Positions 7,488 to 13,618 of a stretch of 15,631 bases of DNA are shown here, piece by piece. Position 1 is the first letter of the stretch. Each line of letters opens with the position of its first letter. The DNA comes from Chloroflexota bacterium (GTDB lineage: Bacteria; Chloroflexota; Limnocylindria; P2-11E), in assembly GCA_005889445.1 (NCBI GenBank), contig VBGS01000171.1, positions 1-15,631 on the forward strand, in the 5' to 3' direction. The notes beneath the pieces were generated by a model. The model saw only the letters and a program-made list of their open reading frames with translations, was not told the origin of the DNA and searched no databases. Both the position numbers and the translations under genes were made by a program.

Positions 7488-7546
7488 GCGTGCGCACCCT
7501 CTCAGGGGGCGACAGGCTAGCCGAGTTGGCCCAACATGTTCGCGAA

Positions 7547-9613
7547 ATGACCGCGGAACACCGCGCCCGCGCGTCGTACGAGCGGCGCGTGCGACTCGCC
7601 TCCGAGGCAGCGAGCTGGGGCATCGGCGCCGCGATCCTGGGCACCGCCGCACTGCCTTCCACCGACCCTGCCTCGCGGATCGGGCTCCTCGCGTGCTCGG
7701 TGCTCCTGTTCCTCTTCGCGACGCTCTGGTTCCACGTCTTCCCCGAGACCTGGCTCGGTCGCAGCCGCTTCGCGATCGGCTGTGGCATCACCCAGGTCAT
7801 CGCCGCCATCCTTCTCGTCCTCACCGGCGGCGTCGACTCGCGCTACTTCCCCTATTACATCCTGCCCATCCTCGCCACCGTGTTCGGGATGCGGATCTCG
7901 GGAACGCTGTTCACCGGGACGATCGCGATCGTGGGCTACGTGGCGACGCTCATCGGCGAGGTCGTGCTCGTGCACGAGCCCGCGATGCTGGATATCGGCG
8001 TCATCCGATTCTTCGCGCTGCTGTCGGTGATCGCCATGACCGCGCTGATCTCGCGCACGATCCAGGAGACTCGCTTCACGCTCCGCCAGCGCAGCGAGGA
8101 GCTCGCGTCACAGAACGTCGAGCTTGGTGTGGCGCGGAACACGGCTCTTGCGCTCGCGCGCGTGCGCGAGCTCCACGAGCTGGTGCGCGTCATCTACGAG
8201 GCGGCGAAGAACTCGCTCGCGATCGACCGCCTGTACCTCTTCGCGCGGCAACCGGACTTCGCGGACGGCTACACGATCGGGCCCGATGGCGGGATGGAAG
8301 AGTTCCATGCCGACCCGACGTTGCCCGAGGACACACCGCGTCGCCGGGCCGTGCGCGAGAAGCGGACCGTCGCGGTGAACGATGCGCGCAACGAGAGCAT
8401 CGCGCCGCGTGTCAGAGAGCACCACCACTTCGCGGCCGGGCTGTTCGTGCCGCTCATCCAGCGAGGCGAAGTCATCGGCCTGGTGGCCGTTTCGAGCCAC
8501 GAGATCCGCGAGTGGACTGCGCACGAGATCCGCCTCGCGGAGGTGATCGCTGACGCTTCGGCGGCCGCGGTGGCCTCGTTCCTCGCGCTCGAGGAGGTCC
8601 GCGCGCAGAGCGAGCGCCTTCAGGCACGCATGAAGGTGCTCGAGAGCATGGACAACCTTGTCGATTCCCTCGGCCTCGCGACCGACGAGCCGTCGCTGGC
8701 CCAGACCGCGGCGCGAAGCATTCAGCAGGGGTTCCACCTGCCGGCCGCGACGGTCCTGTTCACCGACCCATCCGTCGCGATCCTCGAGCCGATCGGCACG
8801 GCGGGGAAGGCGACGGCGCACCCCGTGGTCAACGGCCCGACCAGCTGTCCAGCGATCCGGAGCGGTCGCTTCTTCGAGGTCAAGTCCGCCGAGGACCCGG
8901 TGGTGTGCCCATTCATGCCGTTCCGCTCGCAGTACTCCTGTCTACCGCTCGTCGCCGGGGGCGACTCGGTGGGCGCGCTCTTTCTCGAGCCCGACAGCGA
9001 ATCGCTCCTCGACGTCGCCGTCGTCCGCGGCGCCGCCGACCGCGTGGCGCTCAGCCTCGCGACCAGACGCGTGCTCGAGACCGCACAGCGACAGGCGACG
9101 ACGGATGGCCTTACCGGTCTGCATAATCGCCACTTCCTGGCGGAGCAGCTGCGGCTGATGCACTCCCTCGCCGCCCGGCACGCGCAGCCCTACAGCGTCG
9201 TCGCGCTCGACGTCGACGGCCTGAAGACCGTGAACGACACCTACGGTCACGAGCAGGGCGACCTCGCGCTACGCGGCCTGGCGAATACCCTGCGGCGGAC
9301 GGTCCGGGCATCCGACGTCGGCGTGCGGACCGGCGGCGACGAGTTCCTGGTGCTCATGCCCCAGTCGACCCTCGAGGAAGCCCGAATCGCCGCGGAGCGC
9401 GTCCGCGAGGCGGTGGACGCCCAGGGGCGCGCGGATCCGCGGATCGCGATCACCGTCAGCGCGGGGGTCGCCAGCTGGCGCGCCGGGCGGAGCGCCGAGC
9501 AGGTCCTGGAGGCCGCCGACTTGATGCTTTACGCGGCCAAGCGAGCGGGTAAGGACCGGGTCATGGCCGAGGTCTCCCTCGCCCCGGCCGGGGGTGACGC
9601 GGGCGCGGCTTGA
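7547..9613 (+). CDS. Membrane-bound diguanylate cyclase: six TM helices, two GAF-like domains, GGDEF
   Basis: A 688-residue protein counted from ATG 7547. GTG 7490 is in frame and would add 19 residues; neither has a clear Shine-Dalgarno, so the start is uncertain. About six hydrophobic segments lie between residues 21 and 169, followed by a helical linker (170-205), a GAF-like domain (about 205-345), a second, divergent GAF-like domain (about 375-510) and a GGDEF domain (about 515-675). The cyclase signature is complete: DGLTGLHNR near 520-528 and GGDEF at 596-600. The RxxD inhibitory site (RASD, 587-590) lies exactly five residues before GGDEF. It should therefore make c-di-GMP from two GTP and be subject to product inhibition. 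The second GAF has three cysteines (434, 454, 465), a possible metal or redox site. Its TGA stop is part of the groES -35 box, so read-through into groESL is possible. The sensed signal is unknown. Confidence 0.86.
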   Translation: MTAEHRARASYERRVRLASEAASWGIGAAILGTAALPSTDPASRIGLLACSVLLFLFATLWFHVFPETWLGRSRFAIGCGITQVIAAILLVLTGGVDSRYFPYYILPILATVFGMRISGTLFTGTIAIVGYVATLIGEVVLVHEPAMLDIGVIRFFALLSVIAMTALISRTIQETRFTLRQRSEELASQNVELGVARNTALALARVRELHELVRVIYEAAKNSLAIDRLYLFARQPDFADGYTIGPDGGMEEFHADPTLPEDTPRRRAVREKRTVAVNDARNESIAPRVREHHHFAAGLFVPLIQRGEVIGLVAVSSHEIREWTAHEIRLAEVIADASAAAVASFLALEEVRAQSERLQARMKVLESMDNLVDSLGLATDEPSLAQTAARSIQQGFHLPAATVLFTDPSVAILEPIGTAGKATAHPVVNGPTSCPAIRSGRFFEVKSAEDPVVCPFMPFRSQYSCLPLVAGGDSVGALFLEPDSESLLDVAVVRGAADRVALSLATRRVLETAQRQATTDGLTGLHNRHFLAEQLRLMHSLAARHAQPYSVVALDVDGLKTVNDTYGHEQGDLALRGLANTLRRTVRASDVGVRTGGDEFLVLMPQSTLEEARIAAERVREAVDAQGRADPRIAITVSAGVASWRAGRSAEQVLEAADLMLYAAKRAGKDRVMAEVSLAPAGGDAGAA

Positions 9614-9638
9614 CAGCGTTTCCGGCCCTTCTTAGATT
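9610..9638 (+). promoter_or_regulatory. Housekeeping (sigma-A-type) promoter of groESL
   Basis: A perfect TTGACA -35 box at 9610-9615 is followed after 17 bases by TAGATT at 9633-9638 (four of six matches to TATAAT). The predicted transcript start falls near 9645, inside the CIRCE operator. The -35 box overlaps the TGA stop (9611-9613) of the diguanylate cyclase gene. Confidence 0.8.
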
Positions 9639-9639
9639 G

Positions 9640-9666
9640 TTAGCAGTCAGTCATAGCGAGTGCTAA
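9640..9666 (+). promoter_or_regulatory. CIRCE operator (HrcA-binding inverted repeat)
   Basis: Left arm TTAGCAGTC (9640-9648), nine-base spacer, right arm GAGTGCTAA (9658-9666). This matches the consensus TTAGCACTC-N9-GAGTGCTAA with a single change in the left arm (G for C at 9646). It sits just after the -10 box and 61 bases before groES, the usual place for repression by HrcA and release on heat shock. hrcA itself is not in the window. Confidence 0.93.
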
Positions 9667-9727
9667 TCCAGTAAAAGACAGCCAGCGGCGGGCCTCGCCG
9701 CGCTCAAATCAACAGGAGGGGAGACCC

Positions 9728-10063
9728 ATGGCAGTCGCAACCGCGCCCAAGCCCGAGCCGAAAAGCAAGCTCAAGCTGAAGCCGCTCGGCTCCCGCGTCG
9801 TCATCAAGGCCCTCGAGCGTGAGGAGATCACCAAGAGCGGGATCGTGCTCCCGGACACCGCGAAGGAGAAGCCCCAGGAGGGCAAGGTCCTCGCCGTCGG
9901 TCCCGGCGACCGGCACCCCGACACCGGCCAGCGCATTCCCGTGGAGCTCAAGGAGGGCGACCGGGTCCTCTTCCAGAAGTACGCAGGCACCGAATTCAAG
10001 CTCGACGACGAGGAGCTTCTCATTCTCAGTGAGAAAGACGTCCTCGCGACCTTGCAGAACTAA
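9728..10063 (+). CDS. groES: Co-chaperonin GroES (Hsp10)
   Basis: A 111-residue GroES, the lid of the GroEL folding chamber. The core runs from 'LKPLGSRVVIK' (residues 17-27). The mobile loop is around 'SGIVLPD' (37-43), the part that docks on GroEL, followed by 'EGKVLAVGPG' (51-60) and 'EGDRVLFQKYAGTEF' (76-90). Most GroES proteins are about 95-100 residues. This one has some 15 extra residues at the start (MAVATAPKPEPKSKLK), rich in Pro and Lys. An AGGAGG site at 9714-9719, eight bases before the ATG, supports this start rather than an internal one. It is the first gene of the CIRCE-controlled operon, with groEL 14 bases downstream. Confidence 0.96.
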   Translation: MAVATAPKPEPKSKLKLKPLGSRVVIKALEREEITKSGIVLPDTAKEKPQEGKVLAVGPGDRHPDTGQRIPVELKEGDRVLFQKYAGTEFKLDDEELLILSEKDVLATLQN

Positions 10064-10077
10064 GGGGGAAGGACCAT

Positions 10078-11706
10078 ATGGCGAAGCAGCTCGTTTTCAC
10101 CGACGACGCTCGTAAGAAGCTCAAGTCCGGCATCGACATCATGGCGAACGCCGTCAAGACGACTCTCGGCCCCAAGGGCCGCAACGTCGCTCTCGACAAG
10201 AAGTTCGGTTCGCCGACCGTCACGCACGACGGCGTGACCGTCGCTCGCGAGGTCGAGCTCGAGGACCCCTTCGAGAACATGGGGGCGCAGCTCCTCAAGG
10301 AAGCGGCGACCAAGACGAACGACATCGCGGGCGACGGCACCACCACGTCGGTCGTCCTCGCGCAGGCGATCGTGCACGAGGGCATGAGGAACATCGCAGC
10401 CGGCGCGAATCCGATGCTCCTCAAGCGCGGTCTGGAGAAGGGCGTCGCGGCGGTCATCACAGAGATCAAGGCCCAGGCGACCCCCGTCAAGGGCAAGGAG
10501 GAGATCGCGCAGATCGCGACGATCTCCGCGGCGGACAAGCAGATCGGCGACCTCATCGCCGAGGTCATGGAGAAGGTCGGCCGCGAGGGCGTGATCACCG
10601 TCGAGGAATCCAAGGGCCTGCAGTTCGAGACGGAGTTCGTCGAGGGCATGCAGATCGACCGCGGATACATCTCGGCGTACTTCGTCACCAACGCCGACCG
10701 GATGGAAGCGGCCATCGAGGAGCCCTACATCCTCATCACCGACAAGAAGATCTCGGCCATCACCGACATCCTTCCGGTGCTCGAGAAGCTCGTGCAGACG
10801 AGCAAGAACCTCGTCATCGTCGCCGAAGACGTCGACGGTGAGGCGCTTGCCACGCTCGCGGTCAACAAGATGCGCGGCACGCTGAACGTGCTCGCGGTCA
10901 AGGCCCCGGGCTTCGGCGACCGTCGCAAGGCGATGCTCGAGGACATCGCGATCCTGACGGGCGGCCAGGTCATCACCGAAGAGGTCGGCCGCAAGCTCGA
11001 CTCGACGACCGTCCAGGATCTCGGCCGTGCGCGCCGCGTGACGGCGAACAAGGACGAGACCACCTTCGTCGAGGGCCACGGCTCGCAGGACAAGATCATG
11101 GCCCGGGTCAAGCAGATCAAGGCGCAGATCGAGGAGACCACCAGCGACTTTGACAAGGAGAAGCTCCAGGAGCGTCTTGCGAAGCTCGCCGGCGGCGTCG
11201 CCGTCATCAAGGTCGGCGCGGCCACCGAGGTGGAGCTCAAGGAGAAGAAGCACCGCGTCGAGGACGCGCTCTCGGCCGCCCGCGCGGGCGTCGAGGAAGG
11301 CATGGTCCCGGGCGGCGAAATCACGCTCATCAACGCCATCAAGGCGCTCGACGCCGTGAAGGCCGAAGGCGACGAGAAGACCGGCGTGAACATCCTCCGC
11401 CGGGCGCTCGAGGAGCCCTTCCTCCAGCTCGTGCGCAACGCCGGCCAGGACGGATCCGTGGTCCTCGCGGACGTCCGCCGCAAGCAGATCGACACGAAGT
11501 CCCCGAGCTGGGGCTACGAGGTCATCAGCGGCCAGATCGTCGACCTGCCCAAAGCCGGGATCATCGACCCGGTCAAGGTCGTGCGCTCGGCCGTAGAGAA
11601 CGGCGCGTCCATCGCGGCGATGATCCTCACGACCGAGGCGCTCATCAGCGATCTACCCGAAAAGGAAAAGGCGCCGGCGATGCCGCCCGGAGGCATGGAC
11701 TACTAA
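10078..11706 (+). CDS. groEL: Chaperonin GroEL (Hsp60)
   Basis: A 542-residue ATP-driven chaperonin of normal length. Visible hallmarks are 'TLGPKGRNV' (29-37), 'DGVTVA' (51-56), 'GDGTTT' (85-90, with Asp86 of the ATPase site), 'APGFGDRR' (276-283) and 'VEDAL' with Asp396, the counterpart of E. coli Asp398. The signature near 405-418 reads VEEGMVPGGEITLI; the usual form is Gly-Gly-Gly, but here the third Gly is Glu414, in a loop that touches the nucleotide. The C-terminus is PPGGMDY, without the long Gly-Gly-Met repeat tail of E. coli. A GGGGGAAGG ribosome-binding region at 10064-10072 precedes ATG 10078. It is the second and last gene of the operon, closed by the terminator near 11800. Confidence 0.97.
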   Translation: MAKQLVFTDDARKKLKSGIDIMANAVKTTLGPKGRNVALDKKFGSPTVTHDGVTVAREVELEDPFENMGAQLLKEAATKTNDIAGDGTTTSVVLAQAIVHEGMRNIAAGANPMLLKRGLEKGVAAVITEIKAQATPVKGKEEIAQIATISAADKQIGDLIAEVMEKVGREGVITVEESKGLQFETEFVEGMQIDRGYISAYFVTNADRMEAAIEEPYILITDKKISAITDILPVLEKLVQTSKNLVIVAEDVDGEALATLAVNKMRGTLNVLAVKAPGFGDRRKAMLEDIAILTGGQVITEEVGRKLDSTTVQDLGRARRVTANKDETTFVEGHGSQDKIMARVKQIKAQIEETTSDFDKEKLQERLAKLAGGVAVIKVGAATEVELKEKKHRVEDALSAARAGVEEGMVPGGEITLINAIKALDAVKAEGDEKTGVNILRRALEEPFLQLVRNAGQDGSVVLADVRRKQIDTKSPSWGYEVISGQIVDLPKAGIIDPVKVVRSAVENGASIAAMILTTEALISDLPEKEKAPAMPPGGMDY

Positions 11707-11787
11707 CCCTAGGAGCCATGCGCGGGAGCTTGCTCAGGCGGCATGGCGACGACGGGTTAGACGAGCGAACACGAGTACCAGCGCTGC

Positions 11788-11821
11788 GAGAGGCCCGGCC
11801 GGAAGGCCGGGCCTCTTCTTT
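11788..11821 (+). terminator. Rho-independent terminator of groESL
   Basis: A perfect inverted repeat pairs AGAGGCCCGGCC (11789-11800) with GGCCGGGCCTCT (11805-11816) across a GGAA loop, one G-U pair more at the base, followed by the T-rich run TTCTTT (11816-11821). It lies 82 bases after groEL. The minus-strand orientation has no T tail, so it should act mainly on groESL and not on the convergent anti-sigma gene. Confidence 0.92.
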
Positions 11822-11842
11822 AACTGCTGCCTGGTGGACCGC

Positions 11843-12592
11843 CTAGGGGGCGGTCGCTGGCGGGGCGATTCGCGACTCCATGACCACCGCGCCGTAGCGC
11901 GGACCCCACGGCGCATCTTCCATCGTCACCGCGCAGCGATCGAAGCCCGCGACCTCCAGGCTGATCGGCACGACCTGCACGTCGCGCCCATCCGGCACGA
12001 AGTTGGCCGCGCGGGCCCAGGCGCTGCCGGCGCTCACCAGCCAGATCGTGAGGACCTTCCCGGGTGGGATCGCCGGAAGGTCGTGGAAAAGCACGAAGGG
12101 CTGCTTTCCGTCGGCATGCGGGTCGTAAAGGGTTCCGCCCGAGCCCGAGAACGACTCTTTGCCGGCCATGTACCAGGTGCGGGCACCCTCCCTGATCGCC
12201 TCGATCGTCGTGCCGCTGGCATCCCGCTCGGCGGTGACCGCGCGGAGCTGGCGGTTGGCGTCGACGTTCGCGGCGCCGAGGACGATGACCGCTGCCGCGA
12301 GCACAGCCGTGATGATCGGCCACGGCCGGATGTGACCGACCGACCATGCCGGACGGCTCCGCCACGGCGGGACCTCACCGCGCGCGGCCGCGAGCACGCG
12401 CTCCCGAAGGGCGGGCGACGGCTCGCGGAGCGGCACGCTTTCTGGGAGGACCCCGACGATCTCCCCGAGCGACATCGCCTCGCCGCGGCACGAGTCGCAC
12501 ACGGCGAGATGGCTGGCGACACGCTCCGCGTCGGTCCGGGTGAGAGCACCGAGCGCGTAGGCCTCGAGGTCGTCGAGCACGTGCTCGGTCAT
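11843..12592 (-). CDS. Membrane anti-sigma factor, RskA-like, with zinc-binding N-terminus
   Basis: A 249-residue protein on the minus strand. The N-terminal cytoplasmic part has the zinc anti-sigma motif His28-x3-Cys32-x2-Cys35 (HLAVCDSC) after an 'EAYALGALT' helix. One transmembrane helix is at about 91-110 (WPIITAVLAAAVIVLGA). The outer part (about 111-249), with 'YDPHADGKQPFVLFHDLPAIPPGKVLTIWLV', matches the layout of the RskA C-terminal domain ('…L…LPAPPPGKVYQLWLV…' type). Such proteins hold their ECF sigma factor at the membrane until regulated proteolysis or a redox signal frees it. ATG 12592 overlaps the sigma gene stop by four bases (ATGA), typical for a sigma/anti-sigma pair. The longer open frame upstream is a shadow of the sigma gene. 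The signal is unknown. Confidence 0.88.
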   Translation of the reverse strand: MTEHVLDDLEAYALGALTRTDAERVASHLAVCDSCRGEAMSLGEIVGVLPESVPLREPSPALRERVLAAARGEVPPWRSRPAWSVGHIRPWPIITAVLAAAVIVLGAANVDANRQLRAVTAERDASGTTIEAIREGARTWYMAGKESFSGSGGTLYDPHADGKQPFVLFHDLPAIPPGKVLTIWLVSAGSAWARAANFVPDGRDVQVVPISLEVAGFDRCAVTMEDAPWGPRYGAVVMESRIAPPATAP

Positions 12593-13140
12593 CGCATGTG
12601 CTCCAGCGAGCGCCGCATCTTCTGGAGGCCGATGCGCATGCGGCCCTTCACTGTTCCGAGCGGGACACCCATCAGCTCCGAGAGCTCGACGTGGGTGTAG
12701 CCGCCGAAGTAGGCGAGCTCGATGGTCCGCCGCTGCGCCTGGGGAAGCGCATCGAGCGCCTCGCGAACGGTCCGATCCTCGACGTTGCGCTCGGCGCTGG
12801 CCGCGGTGTCCTCGTTCGCCGGCTGGAGCTCCGCCGCCTCGAGCGGCGCCGGCCGGAACGTCGTCTTCCGGCGAAGGATGTCGACCGCGCGGTGGTGGAC
12901 GATGGAGAGCAGCCACGATCGCGGGTTCCCCCGATCTGGCCGGTAGCTCGCCGCTCCGCGCCAGGCTGACAGGAAGGCGTCCTGGACGACGTCTTCGGCT
13001 CCCTCGCTCTCGCCGAGGATGCGGTACGCGAGCGAATAGGCGAGTCGGCCGTAACGGTCGTACAAGGTCGCGAGCGCGCCAAGCTCGCGCGAAGCGAGGG
13101 CGCTCATGAGTGCGTGGTCCGACGGCTCGAGCTCAGCCAC
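12589..13140 (-). CDS. ECF RNA polymerase sigma factor (SigK-like group)
   Basis: A 183-residue sigma-70-family factor with only regions 2 and 4. Region 2 includes 'LYDRYGRLAYSLAYRILGESEGAEDVVQDAFLSAWRGA' (about residues 26-63) and 'NPRSWLLSIVHHRAVDILRR' (about 72-91). After a linker, region 4 is 'VREALDALPQAQRRTIELAYFGGYTHVELSELMGVPLGTVKGRMRIGLQKMR' (about 126-177), with a helix-turn-helix for the -35 element. The GTG at 13140 was chosen because it keeps the N-terminal 'SDHALMSAL' helix normal for the family; ATG 13107 would remove it. The Shine-Dalgarno is poor, so the message may start very near the GTG. Its partner anti-sigma gene overlaps by four bases. The SigK-like label rests on the RskA-like partner and general likeness, and is weaker than the ECF call. 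Confidence 0.9.
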   Translation of the reverse strand: MAELEPSDHALMSALASRELGALATLYDRYGRLAYSLAYRILGESEGAEDVVQDAFLSAWRGAASYRPDRGNPRSWLLSIVHHRAVDILRRKTTFRPAPLEAAELQPANEDTAASAERNVEDRTVREALDALPQAQRRTIELAYFGGYTHVELSELMGVPLGTVKGRMRIGLQKMRRSLEHMR

Positions 13141-13150
13141 CCTGCTGAAT

Positions 13151-13176
13151 GTACGGTGGACGGACAGCCGTGGATG
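13151..13176 (-). promoter_or_regulatory. Candidate autoregulated ECF promoter of the sigma/anti-sigma operon
   Basis: On the minus strand CATCC (complement of 13172-13176) is followed after 15 bases by CCGTAC (complement of 13151-13156), about 11 bases before the GTG start of the sigma gene. From memory, mycobacterial SigK promoters have a CCATCC-type -35 and a CCGAAT-type -10. The match is partial and the spacing slightly short, so this is only a candidate. Confidence 0.3.
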
Positions 13177-13417
13177 TTGTCAGGTCAGTGGGAAAAAGCG
13201 TCCCGAGCGACCTGCCTCCGTGCCCTGCCGCAGCTTCGAAGCTCTGCAGCCTGGCCGTGGAGCCGATCCTCGATATCCTCTCGGACCGCCTTTGATGCTA
13301 TCTCCGGTTGCGCTCCCGGGGACCGGTGCCCTTGATGGAATCTCGGACCCGTTCCCTTTAGCAGACCCCTCGGGACAGGAGGAAATCTACGGTCCGCTCA
13401 CCGACCGAGCAACGGAC

Positions 13418-13480
13418 TTATCCACCAAAACGAGACGCGGCCGCCGAATCTTGTCCACCACTTCTCGCGGGTTTTCCACG
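13418..13480 (+). promoter_or_regulatory. Cluster of three DnaA-box-like motifs
   Basis: TTATCCACC (13418-13426), TTGTCCACC (13451-13459) and TTTTCCACG (13472-13480) share TTNTCCAC in the same orientation. Each is close to the DnaA box TTATCCACA, or the high-GC form TTGTCCACA, with the last base always different. Three in 63 bases is unlikely by chance. There is no AT-rich unwinding stretch and no dnaA or dnaN nearby, so a DnaA-regulated region or an RNA motif is more plausible than an origin. Confidence 0.35.
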
Positions 13481-13502
13481 GTCCGTCAACAGCGCCTGTT
13501 TC

Positions 13503-13520
13503 GTGGGGGCAAGCCCCCAC
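13503..13520. repeat. Perfect hairpin, G-rich/C-rich inverted repeat
   Basis: GTGGGGG (13503-13509) and CCCCCAC (13514-13520) form a seven-pair stem with a CAAG loop, followed by ACCCCC, which offers the left arm a second partner. No T run follows on either strand, so it is not a terminator by itself. It looks like the short hairpins that are dispersed in many high-GC genomes. Confidence 0.55.
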
Positions 13521-13543
13521 ACCCCCTCACTCTCTTCGGCGAG

Positions 13544-13590
13544 CCACCGCGTGCCCGCCCGTGAGGGGCAGGCACGCTCTGTGGTTTTTT
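13544..13590 (+). terminator. Intrinsic terminator upstream of pcrA, facing it
   Basis: A lower stem CCAC (13544-13547) pairs with GTGG (13581-13584). An upper stem GCGTGCCCGCCC (13549-13560) pairs with GGGCAGGCACGC (13566-13577) with one C-A mismatch, loop GTGAG. Six T (13585-13590) follow the stem at once. It ends 28 bases before the pcrA start. Its loop and the first G residues of its right arm (13561-13568) can instead pair perfectly over eight bases with CCCCTCAC at 13523-13530, which would disturb the upper stem, as in an attenuator. Confidence 0.7.
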
Positions 13591-13618
13591 GCGCCCCACG
13601 AATGAAATGATGGGAGAA

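Larger units (their letters stand above)
13141..13618. other. 478-base intergenic region: possible untranslated RNA or pcrA leader
   Basis: No convincing protein is seen here. The only long plus-strand frame (13106-13564) starts inside the sigma gene on the opposite strand, has a composition unlike real proteins and ends in a terminator stem. The region holds a palindrome AGCTTCGAAGCT near 13232, imperfect direct repeats of the type 'TTGATG…TCTC' near 13291 and 13332, and three TTNTCCAC motifs (13418-13480). It ends with two hairpins and a terminator (13503-13590). A weak -35-like TTGATG at 13332 with a TTTAGC about 19 bases on is the only plus-strand promoter hint. The terminator faces pcrA with no plus-strand gene before it, which argues for a short RNA made in this interval. 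Confidence 0.4.

Noticed and set aside
7363..7824. Long N-terminal extension of the NUDIX frame
   Set aside because: It overlaps the start of the diguanylate cyclase gene and carries no family sequence; homologous NUDIX proteins start near the ATG at 7362.
10060..11253. 397-codon minus-strand frame opposite groEL
   Set aside because: Leu/Asp/Val/Arg-rich shadow of groEL with no protein features.
11718..11846. Short plus-strand frame after groEL (starts MRGSLLRRHGDD)
   Set aside because: It runs through the groESL terminator, and the AGGAG is only two bases from the ATG.
13418..13480. Reading the DnaA-like motifs as a chromosomal origin
   Set aside because: No AT-rich unwinding region, no dnaA, dnaN or other origin-linked genes, and only three imperfect boxes.
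13106..13564. 152-codon plus-strand frame in the sigma-pcrA gap
   Set aside because: It starts inside the sigma gene on the opposite strand, uses poorly biased codons, has no domain-like pattern and stops within a terminator hairpin.
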